The notes under the pieces: model-generated | Database searches by the model: none | What the model was told of the DNA's origin: nothing | Seen by the model: only the letters and a program-made list of their open reading frames with translations | Translations under genes and position numbers: made by a program | From: Lolium rigidum | Lineage: Eukaryota; Streptophyta; Magnoliopsida; Poales; Poaceae | NCBI RefSeq assembly: GCF_022539505.1 | Contig: NC_061508.1 | Location: 89,321,276-89,385,275 of the forward strand | Direction: 5' to 3' | DNA length: 64,000 bases | Shown here: in pieces, positions 42,723 through 53,942 of the stretch | Numbering within the stretch: position 1 is the stretch's first letter | How the letters are laid out: each line of letters opens with the position of its first letter

Positions 42723-45700
42723 GTTACACTTTACGCGCCTAGCTGAAAGGCGTTAAAGAAAAGCGCTTATGGGAGACAACCCATATTTTTACCTACAGTA
42801 CTTTGTTTTTATTTTGTGTCTTGGAAGTTGCTTACTACTGTAGCAACCTCTCCTTATCTTAGTTTTATGTTTTGTTGTGCCAAGTAAAGTCTTTGATAGA
42901 AAAGTAAGTACTAGATTTGGATTACTGCGCAGAAACAGATTTCTTTCGTTGTCACGAATCTGGGTCTAATTCTCTGTAGGTAACTCAGAAAATTATGCCA
43001 ATTTACGTGAGTGATCCTCGGATATGTACGCAACTTTCATTCAATTTGAGCATTTTCGTTTGAGCAAGTATGGTGGCCTAATAAAATCCATCTTTACGGA
43101 CTGTTCTGTTTTGACAGATTCTGTCTTTTATTTCGCATTGCCTCTTTTACTATGTTGGATGAATTTCTTTGATCCATTAATGTCCAGTAGCTTTATGCAA
43201 TGTCCAGAAGTGTTAAGAATGATTGTGTCACCTCTGAACATGTGAATTTTTATTATGCACTAACCCTCTAATGAGTTGTTTCGAGTTTGGTATGGAGGAA
43301 GTTTTCAAGGATCAAGAGAGGAGTATGATGCAATATGATCAAGGAGAGTGAAAGCTCTAAGCTTGGGGATGCACCCGGTGGTTCACCCCTGCATATATTA
43401 AGAAGACTCAAGCGTCTAAGCTTGGGGATGCCCAAGGCATCCCCTTCTTCATCGACAACATTATCGGGTTCCTCCCCTGAAACTATATTTTTATTCGGCC
43501 ACATCTTATGTACTTTGCTTGGAGCGTCGGTTTGTTTTTGTTTTTGTTTTGTTTGAATAAAATGGATCCTAGCATTCACTTTATGGGAGAGAGACACGCT
43601 CCGCTGTTGCATATGGACAAATATGTCCTTAGGTTCTACTCATAGTATTCATGGTGAAGTTTCTTCTTCGTTAAATTGTTATATGGTTGGAATTGGAAAA
43701 TGCTACATGTAGTAACTCTAAAATGTCTTGGATAATTTGATACTTGGCAATTGTTGTGCTCATGTTTAAGCTCTTGCATCATATACTTTGCACCCATTAA
43801 TGAAGAAATACTTAGAGCTTGTTAATTTGGTTTGCATATTTGGTTTCTCTAGAGTCTAGATAACATCTAGTATTGAGTTTTGAACAACAAGGAAGACGGT
43901 ATGGAGTCTTATAATGTTTACCATATGTCTTTTATGTGAGTTTTGCTGTACCGTTCATCCTTGTGTTTGTTTCAAATAGCCTTGCTAGCCTAAACCTTGT
44001 ATCGAGAGGGAATACTTCTCATGCATCCAAAATACTTGAGCCAACCACTATGCCATTTGTGTCCACCATACCTACCTACTACATGGTATTTATCCGCCAT
44101 TCCAAAGTAAATTGCTTGAGTGCTACCTTTAAAATTCCATCATTCACCTTTGCAATATATAGCTCATGGGACAAATAGCTTAAAAACTATTGTAGTATTG
44201 AATATGTACTTATGCACTTTATCTCTTATTAAGTTGCTTGTTGAGCGATAACCATGTTTACGGGGACGCCATCAACTATTTCTTGTTGGATATCATGTGA
44301 GTTGCTATGCATGTCCGTCTTGTACGAAGCAAGAGAGATCTACTACCTTCATGGTTGGAGCATGCATGTTGTTAGAGAAGAACTTTGGGCCGCTAACTAA
44401 AGCCATGATTCATGGTGGAAGTTTCAGTTTGGACACATATCCTCAATCTCATATGAGAATAATAATTGTTGCCACATGCTTATGCATAAAAGAGGAGTCC
44501 ATTATCTGTTGTCCATGTTGTCCCGGTATGGATGTCTAAGTTGAGAATAATCAAAAGCGAGAAATCCAAAATGCGAGCTTTCTCCTTAGACCTTTGTACG
44601 GGCGGCATGGAGGTACCCCATTGTGACACTTGGTCAAAACATGTGCATTGCAAAGATCCGGTAGTCCAAGTTAATTAGGACAAGGTGCGGGCACTATTAG
44701 TATACTATGCATGAGACTTGCAACTTGTAAGATGCCCCGGTGGTTCACCCCTGCATATATCAAGAAGACTCAAGCGTCTAAGCTTGGGGATGCCCAAGGC
44801 ATCCCCTTCTTCATCGACAACATTATCAGGTTCCTTCTCTTGAAACTATATTTTTATTCCGTCACATCTTATGTACTTTACTTGGAGCGTCTGTTTGTTT
44901 GTTTCTATTTTTTTGTGTTTGAATAAATTGGATTACATCATGCTTGTGTGGGAGAGAGACACGCTCCGCTGGTTCATATGAACACATGTGTTCTTAGCTC
45001 ATAATATTCATGGCGAAGTTTCCTCTTCGTTAAATTGTTATATGGTTGGAATTGGAAAATGATACATGTAGTAATTTGCTATAATGTCTTGGGTAATGTG
45101 ATACTTGGCAATTGTTATGCTCATGTTTAAGCTCTTGCATCATATACTTTGCACCCATTAATGAAGAAATACATAGAGCATGCTAAAATTTGGTTTGCAT
45201 AATTGGTCTCTCTAAAGTCTAGATAATTTATAGTATTGAGTTTTGAACAACAAGGAAGACGGTGTAGATTCTTATAATGTTTACAATATGTCTTTTATGT
45301 GAGTTTTGCTGCACGGTTCATCCTTGTGTTTGTTTCAAATAACCTTGCTAGCCTAAGCCTTGTATCGAGAGGGAATACTTCTCATGCATCCAAAATACTT
45401 GAGCCAACTACTATGCCATTTGTGTCCACCATACCTACCTACTACATGGTATTTCTCCGCCATTCCAAAGTAAATTGCTTGAGTGCTACCTTTAAAATTC
45501 CATCATTCACCTTTGCAATATATAGCTCATGGGACAAATAGCTTAAAAACTATTGTGGTATTGAATATGTACTTATGCACTTTATCTCTTATTAAGTTGC
45601 TTGTTGTGCGATAACCATGCTTCTGGGGACGCCATTAACTATTCTTTGTTGAATATCATGTGAGTTGCTATGCATGTCCGTCTTGTCTGAAGTAAGAGAT

Positions 45701-46665
45701 ATCTACCACCTTTATGGTTGGAGCATGTATATTGTTAGAGAAGAACTTTGGGCCGCTAACTAAAGCCATGAATCATGGTGGAAGTTTCAGTTTTGGACAC
45801 ACATCCTCAATCTCATATGAGAATAATAATTGTTGTCACATGCTTATGCATTAAAGAGGAGTCCATTATCTGTTGTCCATGTTGTCCCGGTATGGATGTC
45901 TAAGTTGAGAATAATCAAAAGCGAGAAATCCAAAATGCGAGCTTTCTCCTTAGACCTTTGTACAGGCGGCATGGAGGTACCCCATTGTGACACTTGGTTA
46001 AAACATGTGCATTGCAACCGGTAGTCCAAGTTAATTAGGACAAGGTGCGGGCACTATTAGTATACTATGCATGAGGCTTGCAACTTGTAAGATATAATGT
46101 ACATAACTCATATGCTTTATTACTACCGTTGACAAAATTGTTTCATGTTTTCAAAATAAAAGCTCTAGCACAAATATAGCAATCGATGCTTTCCTCTTTG
46201 AAGGACCATTCTTTTTACTTTTATGTTGAGTCAGTTCACCTATCTCTCTCCACCTCAAGAAGCAAACATTTGTGTGAACTATGCATTGATTCCTACATAC
46301 TTGCATATTGTACTTGTTATATTACTCTATGTTGACAATTATCCATGAGATATACATGTTACAAGTTGAAAGCAACCGCTGAAACTTAATCTTCCTTTGT
46401 GTTGCTTCAATGCCTTTACTTTGATTTATTGCTTTATGAGTTAACTCTTATGCAAGACTTATTAATACTTGTCTTGAAGTACTATTCATAAAAAGTCTTT
46501 GCTTTATGATTCACTTGTTTACTCATGTCATTACCATTGTTTTGATCGCTGCATTCATTACATATGTTTACAATATGATCAAGTTTATGATGGCATGTCA
46601 CTCCATAAATTATCTTTGCTATCGTTTTACCTGCTCGGGACGAGCAGAACTAAGCTTGGGGATGC
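42723..46665 (+). other. 3' internal region of E3
   Basis: Homologous to 21912-24506 of E1 but 1.35 kb longer because of an internal tandem duplication. It carries two copies of the 80-codon frame (43936-44178, 45299-45541), several TAAGCTTGGGGATGC motifs, the CTGCTCG hairpin (46631-46647) and the tract ending at 46665. Confidence 0.65.
43368..46093 (+). repeat. 1363-bp tandem duplication in E3
   Basis: Unit 1 is 43368-44730 and unit 2 is 44731-46093. The junction reads GCAACTTGTAAGAT|GCCCCGG; outside the units GTAAGAT continues into ATAATG. The units differ at many sites, so the event is old or joined two family members. Confidence 0.75.
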
Positions 46666-48376
46666 TGATACGTCTTCGACGTATCGATAATTTCTTATGT
46701 TCCATGCCACATTATTGATGATACCTACATGTTTTATGCACACTTTATGTCATATTCGTGCATTTTCTGGAACTAACCTATTAACAAGACTGCCGAAGTG
46801 CCGATTCTGTTGTTACTGCTGTTTTTGGTTTCGAAATCCTAGTAACGAAATATTCTCGGAATCGGACGAAATCAAGACCCGGGTTCCTATTTTCACCGGA
46901 AGCATCCAGAACACCCGAGAAGGACCGGAGGGGGGCCACGGGCCACCCGGACCATAGGCCGGCGCGGCCCAGGCCCTGGCCGCGCCGCCCTATGGTGTGG
47001 CCACCCCTTCGACCCTCCTGCGCCGCCTCTTCGCCTATATAAAGCCTCTGTCGCGAAAACCCTGATAAGAAAAACCACGATACGTAAAACCTTCCAGAGC
47101 CGCCGCCATCGCGAAGCCAAGATCTGGGGGACAGGAGTCTCTGTTCCGGCACACTGCCGGAGCGGGGAAGTGCCCCCGGAAGGCTTCTCCATCGACACCG
47201 CTGCCATCTCCACCGCCATCTTCATCACCGCTGCTGCTCCCATGAGGAGGGAGTAGTTCTCCATCGAGGCTCGGGGCTGTACCGGTAGCTATGTGGTTCA
47301 TCTCTCTCCTATGTGCTTCAATACAATAATCTCATGAGCTGCCTTACATGATTGAGATTCATATGATGATGCTTGTAATCTAGATGTCATTGTGCTAGTC
47401 AAGTTAGTTTTACTTATGTGATCTCCGGAGACTCCTTGTCCCACGTGTGTAAAGGTGACAGTGTGTGCACCGTGTGGGTCTCTTAGGCTATATTTCACAG
47501 AATACTTACTCACTGTTATGAATGGCGTAGTGAAGTGCTTATTTATATCTCTTTATGATTGCAATGTGTTTTGTATCACAATTTATCTATGTGCTACTCT
47601 AGCAATGTTATTAAAGTAGTTTTATTCCTCCTACACGGTGTAATGGTGACAGTGTGTGCATCCGTGTTAGTACTTGGCGTATGCTATGATTATGATCTCT
47701 TGTAGATTGTGAAGTTAACTATTGCTATGATTGTATTGATGTGATCTATTTCCTCCTACATAGCGTGAAGGTGACAGTGTGCATGTTGTGTTAGTACTTG
47801 GTTTAGTCGTGTTGATCTTTCTTGCACTCTAAGGTTATTTAAATATGAACATTGAATTGTGGAGCTTGTTAACTCCGGCATTGAGGGTTCGTGTAATCCT
47901 ACGCAATGTGTTCATCATCCAACAAAAGTGTAGAGTATGCATTTATACTGTTACGTTATGTGATCAATGTTGAGAGTGTCCACTAGTGAAAGTCTAATCC
48001 CTAGGCCTTGTTCCTAAATATCTGCTATCGCTGCTTGTTTACTTGTTTTACTTGCGTTACTACTGCTGCATTACTACGCTTGTTTACTCGTCCTGGGCAA
48101 AGCACTTGTACTGGTGCCGTTGCTACTACTTATTCATACCACCTGTATTTCACTATCTCTTCGCCGAACTAGTGCACCTATTAGGTGTGTTGGGGACACA
48201 AGAGACTTCTTGCTTTGTGATTGCAGGGTTGCATGAGAGGGATATCTTTGACCTCTTCCTCCCTGAGTTCGATAAACCTTGGGTATCCACTTAAGGGAAA
48301 CTTGCTGCTGTTCTACAAACCTCTGCTCTTGGAGGCCCAACACTGTCTACAAGAATAGAAGCTCCCGTAGACATCA
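46666..48376 (+). repeat. 3' LTR of E3 (subtype B)
   Basis: 1711 bp, TGATACGTC to GTAGACATCA. The first ~500 bp resemble subtype A, including the terminal hairpin and a CTATATAAAG TATA box near 47035. From about 47190 the sequence is unrelated to subtype A and ends in a U5 block (48165-48376) that also occurs at 30949-31162. Confidence 0.75.
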
Positions 48377-48922
48377 AGGACGATTGACGAGAACCCTAGG
48401 GTGTGGCATGAGACATTGTCACAAGCTTTGTGGGCCTATCGCATGTCATGCCATGGAGCTATAAAGACTTCGCCATACCAGCTTGTCTATGGGCAGGAAG
48501 TCGTATTACCTTGGGAAATTACGGCTGGATCGAGACGTGTCACGTTTCGAATGACTCGACAGGCTGAAGAATATGCAGCCACGATGAGTGACACTATTGA
48601 GGATGCAACGGAACTTAGACTTTGGTCGTTGGAGAAGATTAAAGAGAACAAAGCTAGGGTAGCTCGTGCATACAATAAGAAGGTGAGACCAAAGGAGTTT
48701 CAAGTTGGTGATTTAGTATGGGAAGCCGTGTTGCCACTAGGAACCAAGGATAAAGCATATGACAAATGGTCTCCTAATTGGCACGGTCCTTACAAAGTCA
48801 TCCAGGTTTTGAAGGGCAATGCCTACATGCTTGAACAGTTGGATGGTGTGAAGTTCCCAGTGGCCGTCAATGGCCAACATGTCAAGAAGTATTTCCCAAG
48901 CATGTGGGATGATGGGCAGTGA
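48377..48922 (+). CDS. integrase C-terminal part of E5 (5'-truncated)
   Basis: Open from the junction for 181 codons to TGA at 48922. It starts in the catalytic core just after the third acidic residue's helix (ENPRVWHETLSQALWAYRMS; SPYQLVYGQEVVLPWEI). The C-terminal domain follows, with FQVGDLVWEAVLPLG and WSPNWHGPYKVIQVL, ending NGQHVKKYFPSMW. No stop or frameshift in this part. In the complete enzyme this domain binds the LTR ends. The core aspartates lie in the missing portion. Confidence 0.75.
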   Translation, partial: RTIDENPRVWHETLSQALWAYRMSCHGAIKTSPYQLVYGQEVVLPWEITAGSRRVTFRMTRQAEEYAATMSDTIEDATELRLWSLEKIKENKARVARAYNKKVRPKEFQVGDLVWEAVLPLGTKDKAYDKWSPNWHGPYKVIQVLKGNAYMLEQLDGVKFPVAVNGQHVKKYFPSMWDDGQ

Positions 48923-48930
48923 GATATGAG

Positions 48931-49092
48931 GGCCGATTTTAAATCGGCCGATAAAAAAATGTACATACAAATCACGGCCGATGCACGGACATCGACTTGA
49001 GAAAATATGCGAAGACAACGAGTATACTAGTACAGGCCGATGCACGGACATCGACTTCAGAATAATAAAAGCCGATGCATTGCTATCGACTC
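48931..49092 (+). repeat. perfect 9-bp palindrome and GCCGATGC direct repeats
   Basis: GGCCGATTTTAAATCGGCC at 48931-48949, eight bases after the integrase stop, is a 9-bp stem with a single-base loop. GGCCGATGCACGGACATCG follows at 48976 and again at 49035, with a diverged GCCGATGC copy at 49071. Confidence 0.7.
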
Positions 49093-49505
49093 TAGAAGAA
49101 CAAGCTCAATTGAGCGAGGTTAACAGATCGGTTTCGGACCGAGAGATCATGATATCCGAGATGAATCTCCCGGTGGATTCTTTGAGGATTTGAGTCACGC
49201 GCGTTTGAGGTTGGAGGATGGTTTGGACATGGACTCGGACTGTTTGACCGTGTGAATAGGCAACTGTTTGGCCTCAAATCGCGTTTATAGTGCAGGTCGA
49301 TGCCCTGCCATTGGCTCTTTGTACAGCGACTTCGTTTGACAATCGGCAAAATTGACAAGAAAGCAAAATTAATAGGGGAATATTTTCTTCATTAATAATA
49401 GGATTTCTTACAAAGAAAGAGCCGATTGCTCAAGAGGGAAGAACAAAAGAAAGGTCTATTGACCAATCTGCTACTACTACTAGGCCTACACTAGTAGATC
49501 CTAGT

Positions 49506-50010
49506 CTACGGGCCATCGCTGCCCTCGTCGTCGTCCTCGGAGCTCTCATCGGCGCTGCTGCCGGCGGGCTCCTCATCGCTGCTCCTGTAGCCCTCTACGG
49601 GAGCCTCGTCCTCCTCGTCATCGTCGATGTCGTCGTCGTCCCACCAGGTGCGGAGGCGCTTCGCCGGTGGGTAACCCTCGAGGGAGTCATCGTCGTCGTC
49701 TTCCTCCTCCTCTTCCTCGGAGGAGGTGTAATCGTCCCAGGAGAACGAGTCGTCCTCGCTCTCCGATTCCAGTTCCCCATCGGCGAGGAGCTCGGAGGTC
49801 TTCATCTCCGCTGGTCAAGGACTTGTCTTCCTCGGACCAGACGGAGGAGGCGTGGTCCTCCTGGTCCCACTCCTCTGGGGCGTGCTCGTCGTGTGCCGCC
49901 ATCTGAGCCGCCACCGGATCCCACTCTGGCGTGGGTTCGCGGGAGGAGGAGGAGGAGAAGGTCTAGGAGGAGATATCCGACGAGGCGGAGGAGGAAGAGG
50001 AGGAAGACAT
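49506..50010 (-). pseudogene. opposite-strand acidic ORF of E5, broken
   Basis: On the reverse strand ATG at 50010 starts MSSSSSSSASSDISS, then a TAG stop. The frame continues through REPTPEWDPVAAQMAAHDEH and EEWDQEDHASSVWSEEDK. After a frameshift near 49810 it runs as a very acidic tail (SESEDDSFSWDDYTSSEEEE) to 49506. It lies between integrase and the 3' LTR in antisense, like the accessory ORFs of A and E4, but shows no Transposase_28 domain. Function unknown. Confidence 0.55.
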
Positions 50011-50637
50011 TGCTCTGAGATTGGGGTTTGTTGGTGCCGATGGCCAGAACAGAGCAAGGGGATGAAGTGGCGAACTGTTTGGAGCGGTTAAATAAGAGGG
50101 GATATAGTGGAGATTCAATGCCACAGCAGTTTCCAAGGAAGTGGTGCCCAAAGAAAAAAAAATTCTTTTCTTTGCCAGGTCACGCGGAGAAGTTGAGGAG
50201 ACAAGGCATCATGATGATGGGTACTGCGACGGTTCTGGTCTGCCACGACATGACCCGACGAGGAAAAAACAGAGTGATTTTGGAATTGTCATTTCCAAAA
50301 CCAGGGGGGCATGTGTTATCACCAGAATTTGACCGGATCAGAGGTGGGCCGCGATTAAGATGGGCTTGAAGAATATACCTGGAAGAAATACATGAATCGG
50401 CCTTGTATACAAAGTTTGGGCTAGTTTGCCCGTGTATTTGTAAATATAGTAGGATACGTGTCGGTTAGATAGAATTTGGCTCGTGCACGGTTGGGATTAT
50501 TCCCACGTTAGAAAGTCTACGGACTATAAATATGTATCTAGGGTTATTGAGAAAAACAACAATCACGTTCATCACAAACCAATCTAGGCGCATCGCCAAC
50601 CCCTTGTTTCGAGGGTTTCTTCCGGGTAAGCATCATG

Positions 50638-50668
50638 CTGCCTAGATCGCATCTTGCGATCTAGGCAG
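50638..50668 (+). other. perfect 14-bp hairpin with TCT loop in the E5 LTR
   Basis: CTGCCTAGATCGCA, loop TCT, then the exact complement. About 115 bp after the TATA box, so it should be transcribed in the leader. Confidence 0.8.
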
Positions 50669-50807
50669 TACACGTTTATTCGTTGTTCATGCGTTACACG
50701 TGCTGAAGCCTTGTTGATGGCGAGCAACGTAGTTATCATAGATGTGTTAGGGTTAGCATTGTTTCGTCGTATCATATGCTTTCGTCCATGCAACCCTTAG
50801 ACGTCTA

Positions 50808-50842
50808 GCCGCCCTTACACCTATCTTAGGTGTAAGGGCGGC
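50808..50842 (+). other. perfect 16-bp hairpin with TCT loop in the E5 LTR
   Basis: GCCGCCCTTACACCTA, loop TCT, then the exact complement. 139 bp after the first hairpin, with the same loop. A weaker 8-bp hairpin (ATCGGCTC-CTT-GAGCCGAT) lies at 51197-51215. Confidence 0.8.
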
Positions 50843-51473
50843 ACCTCGCTTGATCATTATTTAGTAGATCCGATCCGTTATGATTGCTCCTTGTTCTTCA
50901 AGGATTAGTTTAATATCTGCATAGTTAGGCCTTGCAAACGGGTTGAAGGATCTAGTAGCACGTAGGGTGTAGTTTGCTAGCCCTAGATGAGATGTTCCGG
51001 GGATCAACTTCATGTTGGTTTTTAGGCCTTGTCTAGGGTCGGTTTATTATCACCGTGCGTGGCTGCCGGAGCTCAATCACGCGTAGGATGTTCCGATTAT
51101 GTGGTGAAAACCCTAAATCGTCGTAGGTCGTTTTAGCTTTATATTGATCAAGCAGGACCACCATGTGATCGTATACCTCATACGGATCATGGGTGGATCG
51201 GCTCCTTGAGCCGATTCACGGGACAACCTGAGAGCCGATCGAGGCTCGTATTTAATGTTTACGTGTATGCCATGCAGGAAACTAAGCGAAGCAAATCCAT
51301 CACCTTCCTGACCAGGATAGGTCAGGTGGCACGCCCTTGCACCAGCATCGGACGTGCGTGCCGAGGCTTTGCGGGCCTTCGCTCAAGGGACCAGGGCCAG
51401 CCGCAGTCCTGGGAGCCTCCCGGCTCTACTGTGTTGCCCGTCGCTGCTCGCCGGTGGGTTTCTGACCGCAACA

Positions 51474-53594
51474 CCTGTATGGTGCCCTATTGGGCAGCGA
51501 AGCTCCGGGAATCACGTCAATTTGATGCTCAATACCACACAGTGGTGGTAATCCAGCTGGCACCTCCTCCGGAAAAACATCGCTGAATTCATGTAAAACA
51601 TGAGAAACACCAAGAGAAATAGGGCTCATATATATCGTTAGAAACCAAAACCTCACCTTTGTACATGAGCACAAGAGGCATGGCTGTAGGATCCTCACTA
51701 AATTCTCTCATGTCCTCTTTGGTGGCTAATAAGACTAAGGAATTCACTCTCTCACTTTTCGTTATATCACTCACGGCATTACAATTCTCTCGCCTATCTG
51801 TAGGTGCATCCTCCAAGTTTATTTTAACTTTTTGACGAGATTCATTGACAATTTGCTATGTGACATAGGCTGTAAGTTAATTTTCTTGCCCTTGAACTCC
51901 AAGTGATATGTATTGGCACGGCCATTGTGTTGCACAGAATGGTCATAGAGCCATGGCTGACCCAATAAATAGGTGACACACCATCATAGGAACCACATCA
52001 AAATCAATGGAATCCTTATACGGTCCAATCTCAAACTCAACACACACCAGTGGTTTACCTTCATCTCACCATTGTCGCTCAACCACTGAATATAGTATGA
52101 ATGCGGGTGCGGTAGATACTTCAGTTTCAGCTTGGTACACAACTCCTTGCTTGCTAAATTGCGGCAACTCCCGCCATCAATAATAACGTTGCAAGCTTTA
52201 TCAGAACCAACTAGTGCCTTTGTTTGGAACAAATTGCAGCGCTGAGTAGATGCACTTGGCGACACATTAAGAGCACACTGAGACACAACAATAGTGCGAG
52301 CTTCAGACGGATAAGCATCTACACCATCACTGCCATAGTCATCATCTTCTAGAGCATATGGATCAGCATCATCTCCAGTCTCATACTCATTGTCCTCATT
52401 GATAAACATGATCTTGCGGTTAGGACAATCTCTCTTGAAGTGACCCTTGCCACCACATGTATGATAAGCCATATCACGGTTACGCGCAGTAGACATGCTA
52501 GAACCACTTGTACTTGCAGCAGATTCGGACTTCTTTGTGTTGGACACATTGGAGACCGGCTTGCTAGACGAAGTAGGAAAAGGTGCGGAGCGCGAAGATG
52601 GCGTCGGCGCCGTAGATGGAGGCGCCCTAGGCGTGTAGCGTCCAGCTCCCGTAGCACGTCCTTCGATTTGCGCTTCTTCAGCTAACTGTGCTTCAGCTTC
52701 TCTTGCATGATGTAGCAACTCATTCATAGTAGTGTAACTGTGATGACGAACAATGCCTTTGATATCATACTTCAAACCATGTAGAAAACGCTGCATTGTC
52801 ATCTGAAGTGACTCATGGACACGGCCACGCTGCATAAGCATCTCCATCTCCGTGAAATAAGTTTCAACAGTCTTCACACCTTGTCTCAAGAGTGTCAACT
52901 TATCATATATAGATCGCAAATAGTTAGTGGGAATGAAACGAGCTTGCATAATGGCCTTCATCTCGCGCCATGTAAGAACTGGCAATTCGTTATCTTCCTG
53001 ACGAGTACGTGTAACTCCATCCCACCAACGCAATGCATAGCCATCAAATTCTGAAGAAGCAAGCTTAATCTTCCTATCTTCAGTATAGTCATGTAGATGC
53101 CACAACTTCTCAATTTTCAGCTCCCAAGTGAGGTATTCTTCAACATCAGCACCTCCTTCAAATTTGGGTATTGAGAACTTTAGCTTACCCAAACCATCGT
53201 CTTACTGTTGTGGATAAGCACGGAGAGCTCCGAGTTCAACAAAGTCACGACCACGGTTACCACGTCCAGCACCACGACCAACACCAGGTGCTTCATCTTG
53301 AAGCTCAAAATCTTCATCTTCCTGTTGTTGTAGTTGGGTCAGACTGTCAACAGCTAGAGTCAAAGCTTGAATACTGCGCTGAATATCTATCATTTGATCT
53401 TGCATTTTGTTGACGGTCTCATTAATAGTATCCAGCTTCTGGGCGACCTCCTAAACGGTCCCCTTAAGTTCTTCATCCTGATCGCGGAATTCACGTTGCA
53501 TCTCATTACGAAGAGCCTCATACTCCCTCCATGTCATCACATTAGCGGCATCCTTGTTTTTCTAGTTAACAATTTTTTCGTCACTAGAAGACAT
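51474..53594 (-). pseudogene. gag-protease-RT start of E6, several stops
   Basis: Reverse-strand ATG at 53594 starts MSSSDEKIVN, then TAG. A further TAG after KGTV and a TAA after RAYPQQ interrupt the N-terminal part, which contains a coiled-coil stretch (MIDIQRSIQALTLAVDSL). The gag core is open from 53192 to 51984 (EEYLTWELKIEKLW; YALRWWDGVTR). Its zinc knuckle reads YHTCGGKGHFKRDC, so the first Cys of CCHC is Tyr. Protease VIIDGGSCRNLAS follows and soon shifts frame. The last part (EFSDVFPEEVPAGLPP; GIEHQIDVIPGASLPN) is the entry to reverse transcriptase. Non-functional. Confidence 0.75.
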
Positions 53595-53942
53595 GGTTAG
53601 TAGATTAGTGCACTAAAACAAATAGATATGGTGGTACTCTCACAACTCACTCAAAGCTTGAATACTGCGCTGAATATCTATCATTTGATCTTGCATTTTG
53701 TTGACGGTCTCATTAATAGTATCCAGCTTCTGGGCGACCTCCTAAACGGTCCCCTTAAGTTCTTCATCCTGATCGCGGAATTCACGTTGCATCTCATTAC
53801 GAAGAGCCTCATACTCCCTCCATGTCATCACATTAGCGGCATCCTTGTTTTTCTAGTTAACAATTTTTTCGTCACTAGAAGACATGGTTAGTAGATTAGT
53901 GCACTAAAACAAATAGATATGGTGGTACTCTCACAACTCACT
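53361..53942 (-). repeat. 291-bp near-perfect tandem duplication over the gag start
   Basis: Unit 1 is 53361-53651 and unit 2 is 53652-53942. I see no differences; both encode the same 74-residue stretch on the + strand as a by-product and carry the same gag ATG, TAG and TAG on the reverse strand. It duplicates the gag start codon and about 77 codons. Confidence 0.85.

Larger units (their letters stand above)
38736..48376 (+). mobile_element. E3: Athila-like element with mismatched LTRs
   Basis: 5' LTR of subtype A, primer site, gag, protease and 3' region like those of E1, but a 3' LTR of subtype B. Flanks TCTAC and AGGAC do not match, so the two ends probably did not arise in one insertion. 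The 3' region contains a 1.36-kb tandem duplication. No RT, RNase H or integrase. Confidence 0.7.
48377..51473 (+). mobile_element. E5: Gypsy element, 3' part
   Basis: Forward element starting in the middle of integrase at the junction with E3, followed by a 3' region with GCCGAT motifs, an opposite-strand acidic ORF and a 1160-bp 3' LTR. The 5' LTR, gag, protease and polymerase are missing. Confidence 0.7.
50314..51473 (+). repeat. 3' LTR of E5
   Basis: 1160 bp from TGTTATCACC to CCGCAACA (TGTT/AACA ends), directly after the tract ACCAGGGGGGCATG. The TATA box ACTATAAATA is near 50524. Two long hairpins lie downstream of it, in the expected R/U5 leader. Confidence 0.75.

Noticed and set aside
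17920..48376. A complete, autonomous retrotransposon
   Set aside because: No reverse transcriptase or RNase H domain is found in E1, E2, E3 or E4.
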